Positions 34,818-46,552 of a stretch of DNA of 64,000 nucleotides are shown in pieces. A program made the translations under genes and the position numbers. The DNA comes from Pseudosulfitobacter sp. DSM 107133 (lineage in GTDB: Bacteria > Pseudomonadota > Alphaproteobacteria > Rhodobacterales > Rhodobacteraceae), in contig NZ_CP085154.1 in NCBI RefSeq assembly GCF_022788695.1, forward strand, positions 2,356,001-2,420,000, in the 5' to 3' direction. How positions within the stretch are numbered: position 1 is the stretch's first letter; every line of letters starts with the position of its first letter. The notes below the pieces were generated by a model that saw only the letters and a list, made by a program, of their open reading frames with translations, ran no database searches and was not told the DNA's origin.

Positions 34818-36257
34818 TCAATTGACAAGAGACGCAGCCGCCGCAGCCGCCGCACCTTCGACACCGAACATGTTGACGATGCCCAGGATCATCACAACAG
34901 CCGAAGCCATCAGGAAACCCCACAGCACGGGCGATTTGCCGCCATCCAGACCTTCGGCATTCTCGTCACCAAAATACATGTAGAACACGATGCGCAGGTA
35001 GTAGAACGCCCCGATCACCGAGGCGACCACACCGGCAACAGCCAGCCATGCCAGCCCGCCCTCGTAAGCTGCGCGCAGAACGTAAAGCTTGCCGAAGAAA
35101 CCCAGCATCGGCGGCACGCCCGCAAGGCTGAACAACAGCACCAGCATCGCCAGCGCCTTGCCCGGTTCCCGTTTGGAATACATGTTCAGCGACGCGATAT
35201 CGACCACCGGCTGCCCGTCCCGCTCCATCATCAGGATAAAGGCAAAGGTGCCGACGTTCATCGTCACATAGATCGCCAGATACACCAGCATCGCCTGCAC
35301 GCCAAAGACGGTGCCAGACGCCAGCCCCATCAGCGCATAGCCCATGTGGGCAATCGACGAATAGGCCATCAGGCGTTTGATGTTGGTCTGACCGATGGCG
35401 GCAATGGCGCCCAGGAACATCGACAGAACCGAAATCAGCGCCACCACCTGTTGCCAGTCGCTGACTGCATTGCCAAAGGCATCGTGCATCACACGGGCAA
35501 ACAGGCCCATTGCGGCGACTTTGGGGGCGGTGGCGAAAAAGGCGGTGATCGGTGTTGGTGCGCCCTCATAGACATCGGGTGTCCACATGTGGAACGGCAC
35601 CGCAGACACTTTGAACGCCAGACCCGAAATCAGGAACACCAGACCGAACAGAAGACCAACCGACACATCACCCGCTTGCGCAGTCTGGATGATGCCAGAG
35701 AACAGCGTGGTTCCGGCATAGCCATAGACCAGCGACGCGCCGTACAGCAGCAGCCCCGAGCTCAGCGCGCCCAGCACGAAATACTTCAGGCCCGCCTCGG
35801 TCGACTTGATCGAATCGCGCCGCAGCGAGGCGACCACATAAAGCGCCAGCGATTGCAGCTCCAACCCCATGTACAGCGACATCAGATCGCCCGCGCTGAC
35901 CATCATCATCATGCCAACCACGGCCAGCGTGACCAGGATCGGGTATTCAAACCGCAACAGCCCGCGTGCAGCCATGTACCCTTCGGACATCGCCAGAACA
36001 GCGGCGGCGGACAGCAGCAATGTCACCTTGGCAAAGCGGGCGAACCCGTCGTCAATGAACATGCCGCCAAAGCCCGTGTGGGTTTCCGGTGCGGCCAGCC
36101 CGACCCAGAATGCAACCAGCACGAACAACGCCGAGGTGGCCCAGACCAGCGCCGGGGCCAGTGCGTCTTTGCCCGTATACACCGCGCCCAAAAGGCCCAG
36201 CATCGCAAAGACGGCCAGTACGATCTCGGGAAGAATAAGCGTCAGATCAGCGGACAT
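34818..36257 (-). CDS. nuoN: NADH-quinone oxidoreductase subunit N
   Basis: 479 residues, about 14 membrane helices; antiporter-like proton-channel subunit of complex [21 protein letters not shown] with the key glutamate, [44 protein letters not shown] and [21 protein letters not shown] discontinuous-helix lysines are visible. ATG 36257 chosen with a GGAAC ribosome site; the longer frame is read-through from nuoM. Last nuo gene. Confidence 0.96.
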   Translation of the reverse strand: MSADLTLILPEIVLAVFAMLGLLGAVYTGKDALAPALVWATSALFVLVAFWVGLAAPETHTGFGGMFIDDGFARFAKVTLLLSAAAVLAMSEGYMAARGLLRFEYPILVTLAVVGMMMMVSAGDLMSLYMGLELQSLALYVVASLRRDSIKSTEAGLKYFVLGALSSGLLLYGASLVYGYAGTTLFSGIIQTAQAGDVSVGLLFGLVFLISGLAFKVSAVPFHMWTPDVYEGAPTPITAFFATAPKVAAMGLFARVMHDAFGNAVSDWQQVVALISVLSMFLGAIAAIGQTNIKRLMAYSSIAHMGYALMGLASGTVFGVQAMLVYLAIYVTMNVGTFAFILMMERDGQPVVDIASLNMYSKREPGKALAMLVLLFSLAGVPPMLGFFGKLYVLRAAYEGGLAWLAVAGVVASVIGAFYYLRIVFYMYFGDENAEGLDGGKSPVLWGFLMASAVVMILGIVNMFGVEGAAAAAAASLVN

Positions 36258-36273
36258 GGGTCCCGTTCCTTTA

Positions 36274-37815
36274 TCAGTGTCCGGCCATTTGGGTCGCGGC
36301 AGATGCCGCGGCCGTGGCCGTGTCGTAGTTGTTGACCAGTGCGGAAACCGACGGCCCGATGATGTCCAGCACAAGCGCCGGATAGATGCCCAGCAGCAGC
36401 GTCATGGCCACCAGCGGCGCAAAGATCAGCTTTTCGCGGCGGGTCATGTCAGTGATGGCTTTCAGGCTTTCCTTGATCAGATCGCCCAGAACCACGCGGC
36501 GGTACAGCCACAGCGCATAGGCCGCCGAGAAGATCACGCCCGATGTCGCCACGGCTGCAACCCATGTGTTGACCTGGAAGGTGCCCATCAGCGTCAGGAA
36601 TTCCCCGACAAAGCCAGATGTGCCCGGCAGGCCCACGTTGGCCATGGTGAAGAACATGAAGACCAGCGCATAGGCAGGCATCCGGTTGACCAGACCGCCA
36701 TAGGCGTCGATCTCGCGGGTGTGCATACGGTCATAGATGACGCCCACGCACAGGAACAACGCACCCGAGATGAACCCGTGGCTGACCATCTGGAAAATCG
36801 CACCGTCCACGCCCTGTTGGTTGGCGGCAAAGATCCCCATGGTGACAAAGCCCATGTGCGCCACCGACGAATAGGCGATCAGCTTTTTCATGTCTTCCTG
36901 CACCAGCGCCACCAGCGACGTGTACACAATCGCAATCGCCGACATCCACAGCACCAGCGGCGTCAGCACCTCTGCCCCCACGGGGAACATCGGCAGGCTG
37001 AACCGCAGGAAGCCATAGCCGCCCATCTTCAACAGGATCGCGGCCAGAACCACCGAGCCCGCCGTCGGCGCCTGAACGTGCGCGTCGGGCAACCAGGTGT
37101 GCACGGGCCACATCGGCATTTTCACCGCGAAGCTGGCAAAGAAGGCCAGGAACATCAGCGTCTGCATCCCACCAACGATCTGGATGCCCAGCAGGCTGAA
37201 GGTGTCCGATTCAAACTCGTGGCTCAGCAATTGCACGATGTCGGTGGTGCCCGCGTCCGAGAACATGGCAACCATCGCCACCAGCATCAGCACCGAGCCG
37301 AGGAAAGTGTAAAGGAAGAACTTGAAGCTCGCATAGATGCGGTTCGCCCCGCCCCAGATGCCGATGATCAGGAACATCGGGATCAGACCGGCCTCGAAGA
37401 ACAGGTAGAACAGCACCAGGTCCAGCGCCATGAACACGCCCAGCATCAGCGTTTCCAGCAGCAGGAAGGCGATCATGTATTCCTTGACCCGTGTTTCCAC
37501 GTTCCAGCTTGCGGCAATCACCAGCGGCATCATGAAGGTGGTCAGCATCACGAACAGAACGCTGATCCCGTCAACGCCCATCTTGTATTGCAGACCCAGC
37601 AGCCATTCGCCCTGTTCGACGAACTGGAACCCGGTGTTGCTGGGGTCGAATTCGAACAGGATGAACAGCGACACAAGGAAGGTGGCCGTGGTGGCGAACA
37701 TCGCCACCCACTTGGCATTGCGCTGCGATGCGGCATCACCACCGCGCAGGAACACAGCCAGGATCAAGGCCGCTGCGGCCGGAATAAACGTGGTGAAGGA
37801 AAGCAGGTTGTCCAT
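36274..37815 (-). CDS. nuoM: NADH-quinone oxidoreductase subunit M
   Basis: 513 residues, antiporter-like membrane subunit of complex [35 protein letters not shown] with the essential glutamate, [36 protein letters not shown] and [18 protein letters not shown]. The start ATG 37815 overlaps the nuoL stop by one base (TGATG). Confidence 0.96.
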   Translation of the reverse strand: MDNLLSFTTFIPAAAALILAVFLRGGDAASQRNAKWVAMFATTATFLVSLFILFEFDPSNTGFQFVEQGEWLLGLQYKMGVDGISVLFVMLTTFMMPLVIAASWNVETRVKEYMIAFLLLETLMLGVFMALDLVLFYLFFEAGLIPMFLIIGIWGGANRIYASFKFFLYTFLGSVLMLVAMVAMFSDAGTTDIVQLLSHEFESDTFSLLGIQIVGGMQTLMFLAFFASFAVKMPMWPVHTWLPDAHVQAPTAGSVVLAAILLKMGGYGFLRFSLPMFPVGAEVLTPLVLWMSAIAIVYTSLVALVQEDMKKLIAYSSVAHMGFVTMGIFAANQQGVDGAIFQMVSHGFISGALFLCVGVIYDRMHTREIDAYGGLVNRMPAYALVFMFFTMANVGLPGTSGFVGEFLTLMGTFQVNTWVAAVATSGVIFSAAYALWLYRRVVLGDLIKESLKAITDMTRREKLIFAPLVAMTLLLGIYPALVLDIIGPSVSALVNNYDTATAAASAATQMAGH

Positions 37816-39932
37816 CAGTTTGCTCCTCCGAGGGTCATCCAGGTGATAAGTACGGCAATCCCGATGACCATCGCGAAGGCATAGGTGAAGATATAACCAG
37901 ACTGCGCGCGCCCGGCGAGACGGGTCAGGAAGGGCACGATGCCCATCGCCACACCGTTCAGCGTGCCGTCGATCACGTTGCCGTCGCCCTTTTTCCAAAG
38001 CTGGCGGCCGATCCATTTGGTCGGGCGCACGAAGACAAAGTCGTACAGCTCGTCAAAGTACCATTTGTTCTTGAAGAACAAATAGATCGGACGCTGGTTT
38101 TCCGCCAGACGTGCGGGCAGTGTCGGGTTCCAGATGTAGAACCACAGCGCCAGAATGAACCCGCCCAGCATCGCGATGAACGGCGAAACCTTGACCCAGG
38201 CAGGCGATGCGTGTGCGTCTTCCAGAACATGGTTGTCGGGGCCGATATACAGCGCGCCCTCGCCCGGCTTGCCTGCGAATGCGACGTGGTGTTCGCCCGC
38301 AGCAGCACCATGCCCGCCTTCGGCCTCGTGACCGGCAGCAGCGGTTTCGCCGTGGCTCTCTTCGGCACCCTCGACATGGGCCGTGCCACCTGCCGAAGCT
38401 TCGGCAACGGGAATGCCATAGAATTCACCGACTTTGTCGGCATGACCGAAAAAGCTGTTGTACCAGATCATCCCGGCAAACACCGCACCCAGCGACAGAA
38501 CGCCCAGCGGGATCAGCATGACCTTGGGACTTTCATGGGCGTGATCGTGGGTGTGCTTGTCACCGCGCGCTTCGCCATAGAAGGTCAGGAAGATCAGACG
38601 CCAGCTGTAGAAACTGGTCATCGCGGCGGCAATCACCAGCATCCAGAAGCCGTACATCGACCCGCCGCCATAGGCGCTTTCGATGATCGCATCCTTGGAC
38701 AGGAAGCCCGCGAAACCGATGTGGGTCAACGGAATGCCGACACCGGTGATGGCCAGCGTGCCGATCATCATCGCCGCAAAGGTATAGGGGATCTTTTTAC
38801 GAAGGCCGCCATAGTTGGTCATGTCCTGCTCGTGGTGCATCGCGTGAATGACCGAACCGGCGCCCAGGAACAGCATCGCCTTGAAGAAGGCGTGCGTCAG
38901 CAGGTGGAACATCGCCGCCGAATACATGCCAACGCCTGCGGCCACGAACATATAGCCCAGCTGCGAACAGGTCGAATAGGCAATCACACGCTTGATGTCG
39001 GTCTGGACCAGACCCACGGTCGCGGCAAAAAAGGCAGTCGTCGCACCGATAAAGGTGATGAACATGGTCGCCTCGGGGGCGAATTCCATGATCGGCGACA
39101 TGCGGCAGATCAGGAACACGCCAGCGGTCACCATGGTTGCCGCGTGGATCAGCGCCGACACAGGTGTCGGACCTTCCATCGCGTCGGGCAGCCAGGTGTG
39201 CAGAAGCAATTGCGCCGATTTGCCCATCGCACCGATGAACAGCAGGATCGCAATCAGGTTGGCCGCATTCCATTCGCCCCACAGGAACGACAGTTGCGTT
39301 TCGGCCAGACCGGGTGCGGCGGCAAAGATGTCGTCAAAGCGGATGCTGTCGGTCAGCATGAACAGCGCAAAGATCCCCAGCGCAAAGCCGAAGTCGCCCA
39401 CGCGGTTGACCACAAACGCCTTGATCGCGGCGGCGTTGGCCGACGGCTTGCGATAGTAAAAGCCGATCAGCAGATACGAGGCGACGCCCACGCCTTCCCA
39501 GCCAAAGAACATCTGGACAAGGTTGTCGGATGTCACAAGCATCAGCATCGCGAAGGTAAAGAACGACAGATAGGCAAAAAAGCGTGGCTTGTAGCTTTCG
39601 TCGTCTTTCCACTGCGGATCGTGGTCCATGTAGCCAAAGGAATAGAGATGCACCAGGCTGGACACCGTGGTGATGACGATCAGCATGATCGCGGTCATCC
39701 GGTCCAGACGGATCGCCCAATCGGTGCTGAGTGATCCGCTTTCGATCCAGCGCAAAATCTGGATGTGTTCGGTGACGCCGTCAAAACTCAGGAACACGAC
39801 CCACGACAGCAGCGCCGACAGGAACAACAGCCCCGTCGAGATGCACATCGCCGCCGTTTCGCCAAAGACGCGCCAGCCAAAGCCGCACAGGATCGCGCCG
39901 ACCAGAGGGGCAAACAGGATAGTCAGTTCCAT
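37815..39932 (-). CDS. nuoL: NADH-quinone oxidoreductase subunit L
   Basis: 705 residues, largest antiporter-like subunit, with the long lateral helix at its C-terminus. [66 protein letters not shown] and [15 protein letters not shown]. Between about residues 510 and 575 there is a His/Glu/Ala/Gly-rich loop ([31 protein letters not shown] in wording) that is longer and more histidine-rich than usual and could bind metal. Confidence 0.96.
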   Translation of the reverse strand: MELTILFAPLVGAILCGFGWRVFGETAAMCISTGLLFLSALLSWVVFLSFDGVTEHIQILRWIESGSLSTDWAIRLDRMTAIMLIVITTVSSLVHLYSFGYMDHDPQWKDDESYKPRFFAYLSFFTFAMLMLVTSDNLVQMFFGWEGVGVASYLLIGFYYRKPSANAAAIKAFVVNRVGDFGFALGIFALFMLTDSIRFDDIFAAAPGLAETQLSFLWGEWNAANLIAILLFIGAMGKSAQLLLHTWLPDAMEGPTPVSALIHAATMVTAGVFLICRMSPIMEFAPEATMFITFIGATTAFFAATVGLVQTDIKRVIAYSTCSQLGYMFVAAGVGMYSAAMFHLLTHAFFKAMLFLGAGSVIHAMHHEQDMTNYGGLRKKIPYTFAAMMIGTLAITGVGIPLTHIGFAGFLSKDAIIESAYGGGSMYGFWMLVIAAAMTSFYSWRLIFLTFYGEARGDKHTHDHAHESPKVMLIPLGVLSLGAVFAGMIWYNSFFGHADKVGEFYGIPVAEASAGGTAHVEGAEESHGETAAAGHEAEGGHGAAAGEHHVAFAGKPGEGALYIGPDNHVLEDAHASPAWVKVSPFIAMLGGFILALWFYIWNPTLPARLAENQRPIYLFFKNKWYFDELYDFVFVRPTKWIGRQLWKKGDGNVIDGTLNGVAMGIVPFLTRLAGRAQSGYIFTYAFAMVIGIAVLITWMTLGGAN

Positions 39933-39936
39933 GAAT

Positions 39937-40242
39937 TCAGCCCTTCATCACGTTGACGTCTTCAACCGCGATGGTGCCACGGTTGCGGAAGAAACACACA
40001 AGGATCGCAAGGCCGATCGCGGCCTCGGCGGCGGCGACCGTCAGCACGAACAGGGTGAACACCTGCCCGACGAGATCGCCCAGGAAACTGGAAAAGGACA
40101 CAAGGTTGATGTTCACCGCCAGCAGCATCAACTCGATGCTCATCAGCAGGATGATCACGTTCTTGCGGTTCAGGAAAAGCCCGAAGATGCCGATGACAAA
40201 CAGCGTGGCTGCCACTGTCAGGTAATGTTCAAGTCCGATCAT
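39937..40242 (-). CDS. nuoK: NADH-quinone oxidoreductase subunit K
   Basis: 101 residues, three membrane helices. [32 protein letters not shown] carries the conserved glutamate of the proton path, and [13 protein letters not shown] the second. Start ATG 40242 overlaps the stop of a 31-codon frame that fills the nuoJ-nuoK gap. Confidence 0.96.
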   Translation of the reverse strand: MIGLEHYLTVAATLFVIGIFGLFLNRKNVIILLMSIELMLLAVNINLVSFSSFLGDLVGQVFTLFVLTVAAAEAAIGLAILVCFFRNRGTIAVEDVNVMKG

Positions 40243-40334
40243 TCTCGTCCCTCGGCTTTTTGTTTTATGTCAGATCCGGTGCGGATCGTTGCCATCGCGG
40301 CAAGATCCCCATCGGCGGTCAGCGCAAAGTTCAT
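40239..40334 (-). CDS. Candidate 31-residue microprotein between nuoJ and nuoK
   Basis: ATG at 40334 overlaps the nuoJ TAA (TAATG), and its TGA overlaps the nuoK ATG (ATGA). The encoded peptide begins [20 protein letters not shown] and ends [11 protein letters not shown]; it is polar and has no membrane segment. The frame exactly fills the gap with coupling signals on both ends. It may be a real small subunit or simply a translated spacer that hands ribosomes from nuoJ to nuoK. No family recognised. Confidence 0.5.
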   Translation of the reverse strand: MNFALTADGDLAAMATIRTGSDIKQKAEGRE

Positions 40335-40936
40335 TACAGCCCCTGCCCCGATTTCACGTCTTTCAGTTCCATCGCCTTGGCCGGATCACGCATCATCTGT
40401 GCGACCACGTCCTGACGCTTCACATCCTTGCGGTGGCGCAGCGTCAGCACGATGGCCCCGATCATCGCAACCAGCAGGATCAGGCCGGCCAGCTGGAACA
40501 GCAGGAAATACTGGTCATAGAGGATCATCCCCAGCGCTTCGGTGTTGTGCCGGTCGACCGGGATCGCCTGTGCGCGCAGCCCTTCGGCGGCGGCGTTGGC
40601 TTCCCATGCGCCAAAGGCCATGACGAATTGCATCAGGATCACCAGCCCGATCAGCAGGGCCAGCGGCATATAGCGCGCCATCTCGGCCTTGAGCTCGGCA
40701 AAGTCGATGTCCAGCATCATGACGACGAACAGGAACAGAACCGCAACCGCGCCGACATAGACAATGACCAGCAGCATGGCGACAAATTCCGCGCCCAGCA
40801 GCACGAACAGGCCCGCAGCCGACAGGAACGACAGGATCAGCCACAGCACCGAATGCACGGGGTTGCGGCTGATGACCGTGAACAGCCCACCGGCGATCAC
40901 CGAGATCGCAAACAGGTAAAAGGCAAAAACGCTCAT
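40334..40936 (-). CDS. nuoJ: NADH-quinone oxidoreductase subunit J
   Basis: 200 residues, five membrane helices. [29 protein letters not shown] has the pi-bulge helix of subunit J, preceded by [27 protein letters not shown]. The tail ([25 protein letters not shown]) is a soluble extension. The start overlaps the stop of the CMD-family gene (ATGA). Confidence 0.95.
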   Translation of the reverse strand: MSVFAFYLFAISVIAGGLFTVISRNPVHSVLWLILSFLSAAGLFVLLGAEFVAMLLVIVYVGAVAVLFLFVVMMLDIDFAELKAEMARYMPLALLIGLVILMQFVMAFGAWEANAAAEGLRAQAIPVDRHNTEALGMILYDQYFLLFQLAGLILLVAMIGAIVLTLRHRKDVKRQDVVAQMMRDPAKAMELKDVKSGQGL

Positions 40937-41331
40937 GTCTCTTTGTCCTCTTTCATGACGGCCTGCGCGATCTCCATCGCCTTGGTCGTTGCGGGGATGC
41001 CTGCAAACATCGACATCATCGCTATCGTTTCGCTGATATGCTGGTCGGTGGCGCCAGCCTCGACCGCATGGCGCACCGTCTGGCGCAACCCGATTTCGTT
41101 CTGCGCACCCTGCATGACCAACCCGGCCAGCGTCAGCAAAAGCCGTGTCCGCGCGTCCAGACCGCCTTCGTTAAAGGCGTTGCCGAACATCGCTTCCATC
41201 ATCTCTTTGGGCATCGTCGGGAACATGCCCTCGAATTTCTTCAGATCAAAAGCTTCCATCGCCGGAAAGGTTTTCGCCATTTCCTGCATCTGGGCCATCA
41301 TTGCGGCAAAGGGGTTGGTGGGATCACTCAT
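40933..41331 (-). CDS. Carboxymuconolactone decarboxylase (CMD) family protein inside the nuo operon
   Basis: 132 residues. The C-terminal 80 residues ([57 protein letters not shown]) fit the all-helical CMD fold. It has no cysteine, so it is not an AhpD-type peroxidase. The Met-rich N-terminus ([18 protein letters not shown]) is unusual. Both ends overlap neighbours by 4 bases (nuoI, nuoJ), so it is made in step with complex I. Possibly an assembly or stability factor; this is inference from position only. Confidence 0.85.
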   Translation of the reverse strand: MSDPTNPFAAMMAQMQEMAKTFPAMEAFDLKKFEGMFPTMPKEMMEAMFGNAFNEGGLDARTRLLLTLAGLVMQGAQNEIGLRQTVRHAVEAGATDQHISETIAMMSMFAGIPATTKAMEIAQAVMKEDKET

Positions 41332-41822
41332 CGGTACGGTGCATCCAGTTCCAGGTTGCGGGCAATCTCGGCTTCCCAGCGGTCGCCGTTTTCCAGCAGC
41401 TTGGCCTTGTCATAAAACAGCTCTTCGCGGGTCTCGGTCGAGAATTCAAAGTTCGGTCCCTCGACAATCGCGTCCACCGGGCAGGCTTCCTGACAGAAAC
41501 CGCAATAGATGCATTTGGTCATGTCGATGTCATAGCGCGTGGTGCGGCGGCTGCCGTCCTCGCGCGGTTCCGCGTCGATGGTGATCGCCTGCGCGGGGCA
41601 GATTGCCTCGCACAATTTGCACGCGATGCAGCGTTCCTCGCCATTGGGATAGCGGCGCAGGGCGTGTTCCCCCCGGAAACGCGGGGACAGCGGCCCCTTT
41701 TCGTGGGGATAGTTCAGCGTCGCCTTGGGCCGGAAGAAATATTTCATCCCCAGCTTCATGCCGCCCCAGAAATCCTGAAGCAGGAAATACTTGGCCGCGC
41801 GGGTATAGTCGATCTGGGTCAT
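41328..41822 (-). CDS. nuoI: NADH-quinone oxidoreductase subunit I
   Basis: 164 residues. Two [4Fe-4S] binding motifs, [15 protein letters not shown] and [15 protein letters not shown], give clusters N6a and N6b on the electron path to quinone. The N-terminal amphipathic helix is [27 protein letters not shown] 41822 lies two bases after the nuoH stop. Confidence 0.97.
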   Translation of the reverse strand: MTQIDYTRAAKYFLLQDFWGGMKLGMKYFFRPKATLNYPHEKGPLSPRFRGEHALRRYPNGEERCIACKLCEAICPAQAITIDAEPREDGSRRTTRYDIDMTKCIYCGFCQEACPVDAIVEGPNFEFSTETREELFYDKAKLLENGDRWEAEIARNLELDAPYR

Positions 41823-41824
41823 GC

Positions 41825-42865
41825 TTAGCCCCCTACAGTCCAGCGCGCGTAAACGCCCCAGAACCATTCAAATTTTGCAGCAAATGCCACGAAGACCACC
41901 CAAACCAGGCTGAACGGCAGGAACACTTTCCAGCCCAGACGCATCAGCTGGTCATAGCGGTAGCGCGGGGTGATTGCCTTGACCATCGAGAAGATGAAAA
42001 AGACAAAGCCCATTTTCAGGATCATCCACAGGATGCCATCGGGCAGGAACGGCACGGGCGACAGCCAGCCACCGAAGAACATCAGCGAGATCAGCGCGCA
42101 CATCAGCACCACGGCCACCAGTTCACCGATCATGAACAGCAGGAAAGGCGTGGACGAATATTCGACCTGATAGCCGGCCACCAGTTCCGATTCCGCCTCG
42201 GGCAGATCGAACGGCGGGCGGTTGGTTTCGGCCAGTGCCGAGATCAGGAACAGGAACAGCATCGGGAAGTGCGGCAGCCAGTACCAGTTGAACACGCCCC
42301 AGTCGCCATCCTGCGAGGTGACGATGTCGCCAAAGTTCATCGAACCGGACGAGATAATCACACCGATGATAATCAGACCGATGCTGACCTCATAAGAAAT
42401 CATCTGCGCGGCAGACCGCAGCGACCCAAGGAACGGATATTTCGAGTTCGACGCCCAGCCGCCCATGATCACGCCGTAAACCTCCAGCGAGGACACGGCA
42501 AAGACGTACAGGATGGCAACGTTGATGTTGGACAACACCCAACCGTCGTTGAACGGGATCACCGCCCAGGCGATCAGCGCCATAACCAGGCTGACCATCG
42601 GCGCCATAAAGAACACCGTCTTGTCGGCACCGGCGGGCACAACGACCTCTTTGACGATATATTTGCCAAAGTCCGCAAAACTTTGCAGCAGGCCAAAGAT
42701 GCCCACGACGTTGGGGCCACGGCGCATCTGGACAGCGGCCCAGATCTTGCGGTCGGCGTACATCAGGAACGCCAAGGCGACCAGAAGCGGGATCACCAGC
42801 AGGAAAATCTGCCCGATGATCAACAGGGCAATGCCCAACGGATGGTTCATGAAAAAGTCAGCCAT
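41825..42865 (-). CDS. nuoH: NADH-quinone oxidoreductase subunit H
   Basis: 346 residues, eight membrane helices, forms the quinone chamber. [26 protein letters not shown], the acidic loop [22 protein letters not shown] with its series of glutamates, and [20 protein letters not shown]. Downstream of a small lipoprotein gene by 6 bases. Confidence 0.97.
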   Translation of the reverse strand: MADFFMNHPLGIALLIIGQIFLLVIPLLVALAFLMYADRKIWAAVQMRRGPNVVGIFGLLQSFADFGKYIVKEVVVPAGADKTVFFMAPMVSLVMALIAWAVIPFNDGWVLSNINVAILYVFAVSSLEVYGVIMGGWASNSKYPFLGSLRSAAQMISYEVSIGLIIIGVIISSGSMNFGDIVTSQDGDWGVFNWYWLPHFPMLFLFLISALAETNRPPFDLPEAESELVAGYQVEYSSTPFLLFMIGELVAVVLMCALISLMFFGGWLSPVPFLPDGILWMILKMGFVFFIFSMVKAITPRYRYDQLMRLGWKVFLPFSLVWVVFVAFAAKFEWFWGVYARWTVGG

Positions 42866-42871
42866 AGGTCC

Positions 42872-43255
42872 TCACACCGTCGGTATCCCTTTTTCCGCAC
42901 AGTTGGCAGCCACGACTTCGGCGTCGATGGTGCGCAATCCGCGCGGCAAGGATGGCGAGATGGTGTAAACAGCATCTGCCTGCCACACGCCACCCTCTTC
43001 GTTTACATTTGTCCGCACATGACGCGCAAATCCGTATCCACGGATCAGCGCATAACGGGCTGCGGCACATTGCGCATAGTCAGACACGTCTTTGGTGCTG
43101 AGCGCATTTGTCATTTCCACATCGAACTGCACCAGATCGTTGTCCAGCAGCGATGTCTGCACGCCCCGATAATCGGGAATCAGACGCTCGGCCGTGATTT
43201 CCGGTTCGGTGCAGGCTGCCAGCGGCGCCAAGGCTATGATGCCCAGACGGATCAT
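42872..43255 (-). CDS. Small lipoprotein in the nuo operon, unknown
   Basis: 127 residues. Signal peptide with lipobox LAPLAAC (Cys at residue 15), so a periplasmic lipoprotein. The mature part has [40 protein letters not shown] and a late cysteine (NCAEKG), possibly a disulfide pair. No family recognised. The start overlaps the nuoG stop (ATGA). Its constant place beside nuoG/nuoH would fit a complex I accessory role, unproved. Confidence 0.78.
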   Translation of the reverse strand: MIRLGIIALAPLAACTEPEITAERLIPDYRGVQTSLLDNDLVQFDVEMTNALSTKDVSDYAQCAAARYALIRGYGFARHVRTNVNEEGGVWQADAVYTISPSLPRGLRTIDAEVVAANCAEKGIPTV

Positions 43256-45270
43256 TCTGCGGCCATTGCCCCTTCGGTGCGCGCCTTGGCGTTGGCGCTC
43301 AGCTCGGCCATCAACTGGCTGGAACGTGCGATCGGGTTGGTCAGATAGAAATCGGACACCGCGTTGCGGAAAGACGCCGTACCCAATTTGCCAGCGGCCA
43401 CCGGCTGCCAGGCGTTTTCCGGCACTTCGTCCAGATCGGCAATATGTGGGACCGCCTCGACCAGCGCCGTGCGCAGGGTGGCCAGATTGTCATAGGGCAG
43501 AACCGCCTCCAGCTCGCCCGACAGGGCGCGCAGGATGGCCCAGTTTTCCTTGGCCATGCCGGGGGCAAAGCTGGCGCGTTGGGCCAGTTGCGGGCGGCCT
43601 TCGGTGTTGATGAACACGCCGCTTTCCTCGGTATAGGCGGCACCGGGCAGGATCACGTCGGCGCGGTGTGCACCACGGTCTCCATGGCTGCCCTGATAGA
43701 TCACAAACGCACCTTCGGCGATTTCGACTTCGTCCGCGCCAAGGTTATAGATCACGTCGGCCTCGGCCACGGCGTCCATGCCACGGTCGTTGACCGCGCC
43801 CACATCCAGCGCACCCACGCGGGATGCGGCGGTGTGCAGAACCATGAATTTCGAATTGGTGTCCTCGGCCAGCTTCATTGCGGCGGCCAGAACGGCCGCG
43901 CCATCCGCCTCTTGCAGTGCGCCCTGCCCCACGATCACGATCGAAGGTGCGTCCAGCACAGCGCCGTAATCCTTGCCCAGAAGGCTGTCCAAAGCGGCAC
44001 GGTCGGTGCCGACGTGGGCGTAATCATAGGTCAGATCAACAGATTCACCCACCAGACCCACGTTGGCCCCAGCAGACCACGCCTTGCGGATACGCGCGTT
44101 CAGCACGGGGGCTTCGGTGCGGGGGTTGGTGCCGATCAGCTGGATGAACTTGGCGCTGTCAATATCCTCGATCCGCGCGGTGCCGGCATAGGACGACCGG
44201 TTGCCTGCCTCAAGCTTGGCGCCATCGGTGCGGCATTCGACAGCACCGCCCTGCCCTTCGATCAACTGCTTCAGCGCAAAAATCGCCTCGACCGGTGCCA
44301 GATCACCGACCAGACCGGCCAGCTTGTCCGCGCCCTTGATCCTGGAGGCCGTCAGTTGCAGCGCTTCGCCCCAGTCGGCTTTGCGCAGCTTGCCGTTCTC
44401 GCGGATATACGGCGTGTCCAGACGCTGGCGGCGCAGACCGTCCCAGACGAAACGGGTCTTGTCCGAAATCCATTCTTCGTTCACGCCGTCATGGTTCAGC
44501 GGCAGGAACCGCATCACTTCGCGCCCCTTGGTGTCCACGCGGATCGACGATCCCAGCGCATCCATCACGTCGATGCTTTCCGTCTTGGTCAGCTCCCACG
44601 GGCGGGCGGTAAACGCGTAGGGTTTCGACACCAGCGCGCCCACGGGGCACAGGTCGATGATGTTGCCCTGCATGTTCGAATCAAGCGTCTCGCCCAGATA
44701 GGACGTGATCTCGGCATCCTCGCCGCGCCCGGTCTGGCCCATCTGGGTGATACCCGCCACTTCGGTGGTGAAGCGCACACAACGGGTGCAGGAAATGCAG
44801 CGCGTCATATGGGTTTCGACCAGCGGCCCCAGATCCAGGTCCTCGGTCGCGCGTTTGGGTTCGCGGAAACGGCTGAAATCAACGCCGTAGGCCATCGCCT
44901 GATCCTGCAGGTCGCATTCGCCGCCCTGATCGCAGATCGGGCAATCCAGCGGGTGGTTGATCAGCAGGAATTCCATCACGCCCTCGCGGGCCTTCTTGAC
45001 CATCGGGCTGTTGGTTTTCACCACAGGCGGCTGGCCTTCGGGACCGGGGCGCAGATCACGCACCTGCATCGCGCAAGACGCCGCAGGCTTGGGCGGACCG
45101 CCGACAACCTCGACCAGACACATCCGGCAGTTGCCCGCAATCGTCAGCCGCTCGTGATAGCAAAAGCGCGGAACCTCGACCCCGGCCTGCTCACAAGCCT
45201 GAATCAGGGTCATCGCCCCGTCTACTTCGATTTCGTGGCCGTCGATGATGATCTTGCGAAGGTCGCTCAT
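43252..45270 (-). CDS. nuoG: NADH-quinone oxidoreductase subunit G
   Basis: 672 residues. The N-terminal ferredoxin-like region has [19 protein letters not shown] (2Fe-2S), then the [14 protein letters not shown] and [10 protein letters not shown] 4Fe-4S sites, followed by a molybdopterin-oxidoreductase-like domain without cofactor ([26 protein letters not shown]). It passes electrons in the peripheral arm. It ends in a 4-base overlap with the lipoprotein gene. Confidence 0.96.
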   Translation of the reverse strand: MSDLRKIIIDGHEIEVDGAMTLIQACEQAGVEVPRFCYHERLTIAGNCRMCLVEVVGGPPKPAASCAMQVRDLRPGPEGQPPVVKTNSPMVKKAREGVMEFLLINHPLDCPICDQGGECDLQDQAMAYGVDFSRFREPKRATEDLDLGPLVETHMTRCISCTRCVRFTTEVAGITQMGQTGRGEDAEITSYLGETLDSNMQGNIIDLCPVGALVSKPYAFTARPWELTKTESIDVMDALGSSIRVDTKGREVMRFLPLNHDGVNEEWISDKTRFVWDGLRRQRLDTPYIRENGKLRKADWGEALQLTASRIKGADKLAGLVGDLAPVEAIFALKQLIEGQGGAVECRTDGAKLEAGNRSSYAGTARIEDIDSAKFIQLIGTNPRTEAPVLNARIRKAWSAGANVGLVGESVDLTYDYAHVGTDRAALDSLLGKDYGAVLDAPSIVIVGQGALQEADGAAVLAAAMKLAEDTNSKFMVLHTAASRVGALDVGAVNDRGMDAVAEADVIYNLGADEVEIAEGAFVIYQGSHGDRGAHRADVILPGAAYTEESGVFINTEGRPQLAQRASFAPGMAKENWAILRALSGELEAVLPYDNLATLRTALVEAVPHIADLDEVPENAWQPVAAGKLGTASFRNAVSDFYLTNPIARSSQLMAELSANAKARTEGAMAAE

Positions 45271-45273
45271 GCG

Positions 45274-45684
45274 TCAATTCACCCTGAGTAACGAACCGAT
45301 CTGGCTCGATTTTTCGATTTCTTTGCGCCCAAGCGCGCAATACGTCTCTGGCTGTCCGACGACAACCCCATTGGCAGCCAAATATGCCGCACCGCGCGAT
45401 TTCAGCCGCGCCTTTTCCGTGCCGGATTTCCGATAGGCGTCAATTTCGGCGTCGGAATAGCCCATTGCATGGGCCTGACTTTTCAATCCGCTAAGATAGC
45501 CAAGCGCCTTGAGCATCCGTGCCGAGATATCGGGACAGCCACTGCGAATCTCGTCGGCAAGGCCAACCGCCAGCAAACCGTCGTCAATCGGCGTGTCCCG
45601 CAGATGCGGTTTGGCACCGGCTGAGGTTGCGGTGGCCGCCGACAGCGCAAGTGTTGCGCCCAGAACAAAGGTCTTCAGTCGCAT
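45274..45684 (-). CDS. DUF5333 family secreted protein
   Basis: 136 residues with a Sec signal peptide (MRLKTFVLGATLALSAATATSAGA in wording, cleavage after AGA). The mature part has two cysteines (SGCPDISARMLKAL and ETYCALGR) that could form a disulfide. RGAAYLAANGVVVGQPETYCALGR is the conserved stretch I associate with DUF5333 of Rhodobacterales nuo operons. It lies 3 bases before nuoG. Role unknown. Confidence 0.78.
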   Translation of the reverse strand: MRLKTFVLGATLALSAATATSAGAKPHLRDTPIDDGLLAVGLADEIRSGCPDISARMLKALGYLSGLKSQAHAMGYSDAEIDAYRKSGTEKARLKSRGAAYLAANGVVVGQPETYCALGRKEIEKSSQIGSLLRVN

Positions 45685-45818
45685 AGTCAGGTCTCCTGTG
45701 CTGCGAAACGGGGCCCGCACATGCGCAAGCCCCTCTTCGCAAATGGGAAACCCGCGCCCTGATATGCAATAACAGGGCAGCCCCGAGACGGGAACAGGGC
45801 GATATGTCGCCACAGCGT

Positions 45819-46145
45819 TCATAGAACGTCGCATGTCCCTTGCAGCAAAAGCGTGTCGTTGGTCACCGACAATGTTCCGTCTGCACCATCCGGCCCCCAC
45901 GTCCACGCGACGTTGGAGGTGCCGAAATTTTCGATGCAATATTTTGTCGCCGCATGACGCCCGGCCTCGCGCGCGCCTTCCAGACTTTGCGATACCGGCT
46001 TGATCTCGGACTGGAACACCGCGCGGTCATCGCCGACCTTTTTGGTCTTGGCGCGGTAATAATGGCCGTCAAAGGCGATGCCCTTGTCGCGCTGCGAACA
46101 CCCTGTCACAGCCAGTGCCGCCACCAGCAACAGAACCACCCGCAT
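45819..46145 (-). CDS. Small lipoprotein, unknown
   Basis: 108 residues. Lipobox AVTGC gives a lipoprotein (Cys 16). The mature part GIAFDGHYYRAKTKKVGDDRAVFQSEIKPVSQSLEGAREAGRHAATKYCIENFGTSNVAWTWGPDG looks like a compact periplasmic domain, again with two cysteines. The start ATG 46145 shares one base with the MAPEG stop. The 134-base gap before the DUF5333 gene shows no other frame. Confidence 0.78.
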   Translation of the reverse strand: MRVVLLLVAALAVTGCSQRDKGIAFDGHYYRAKTKKVGDDRAVFQSEIKPVSQSLEGAREAGRHAATKYCIENFGTSNVAWTWGPDGADGTLSVTNDTLLLQGTCDVL

Positions 46146-46549
46146 CAAAACGCCTCCCAGATTGCCATGATCGCAAGCGCCAGAACCGACAGCATGCTGA
46201 TCGACCAGAACAGGCTGCGCATCGGCTGGTTGGTGGTGGCGATGTGCACATAGGCCATCACGATCCGCGCGGTCAGAAAGACCGAAGCCAACAGGTTCAC
46301 CCAGAACGGGCTGGCCCCCATCAGGATGGCCGCGACAACGGCCGCGATGAACGGTCCTGCACTCTCGACGGCATTCGCATGTGCGCGCCCCTTGCGGTAC
46401 ATCGCATTGGCATAGTCGCGTTTGACCTGCCCGCAGTCGCACCGCATCGCATCGGTACGACCCGTGGCCGACAAAGCCGTCAGCACGATCATCAACACGG
46501 CATATCCGCCCATGGATGCGATGGCGTGGGAATAGAGTTCCATTGTCAT
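46145..46549 (-). CDS. MAPEG family membrane protein
   Basis: 134 residues, four membrane helices in the MAPEG plan. The loop after helix one has YANAMYRKGRAHANAVESAGPFIAAVVAAILMGASPFWVNLLASVFLTARIVMAYVHIAT, with the N-x-x-E-x-x-P-type motif of the family (NAVESAGPF). MAPEG proteins include glutathione transferases and peroxidases, but the bacterial function is unclear. It follows the nuoF stop by 3 bases. Confidence 0.85.
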   Translation of the reverse strand: MTMELYSHAIASMGGYAVLMIVLTALSATGRTDAMRCDCGQVKRDYANAMYRKGRAHANAVESAGPFIAAVVAAILMGASPFWVNLLASVFLTARIVMAYVHIATTNQPMRSLFWSISMLSVLALAIMAIWEAF

Positions 46550-46552
46550 GTC

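Noticed and set aside
34152..37884. Very long open frames (over 600 codons) on the plus strand opposite nuoN and nuoM
   Set aside because: They are antisense shadows in a high-G+C genome: low-complexity His/Arg/Gln-rich translations with no domain, while the minus strand encodes clear NuoN and NuoM.
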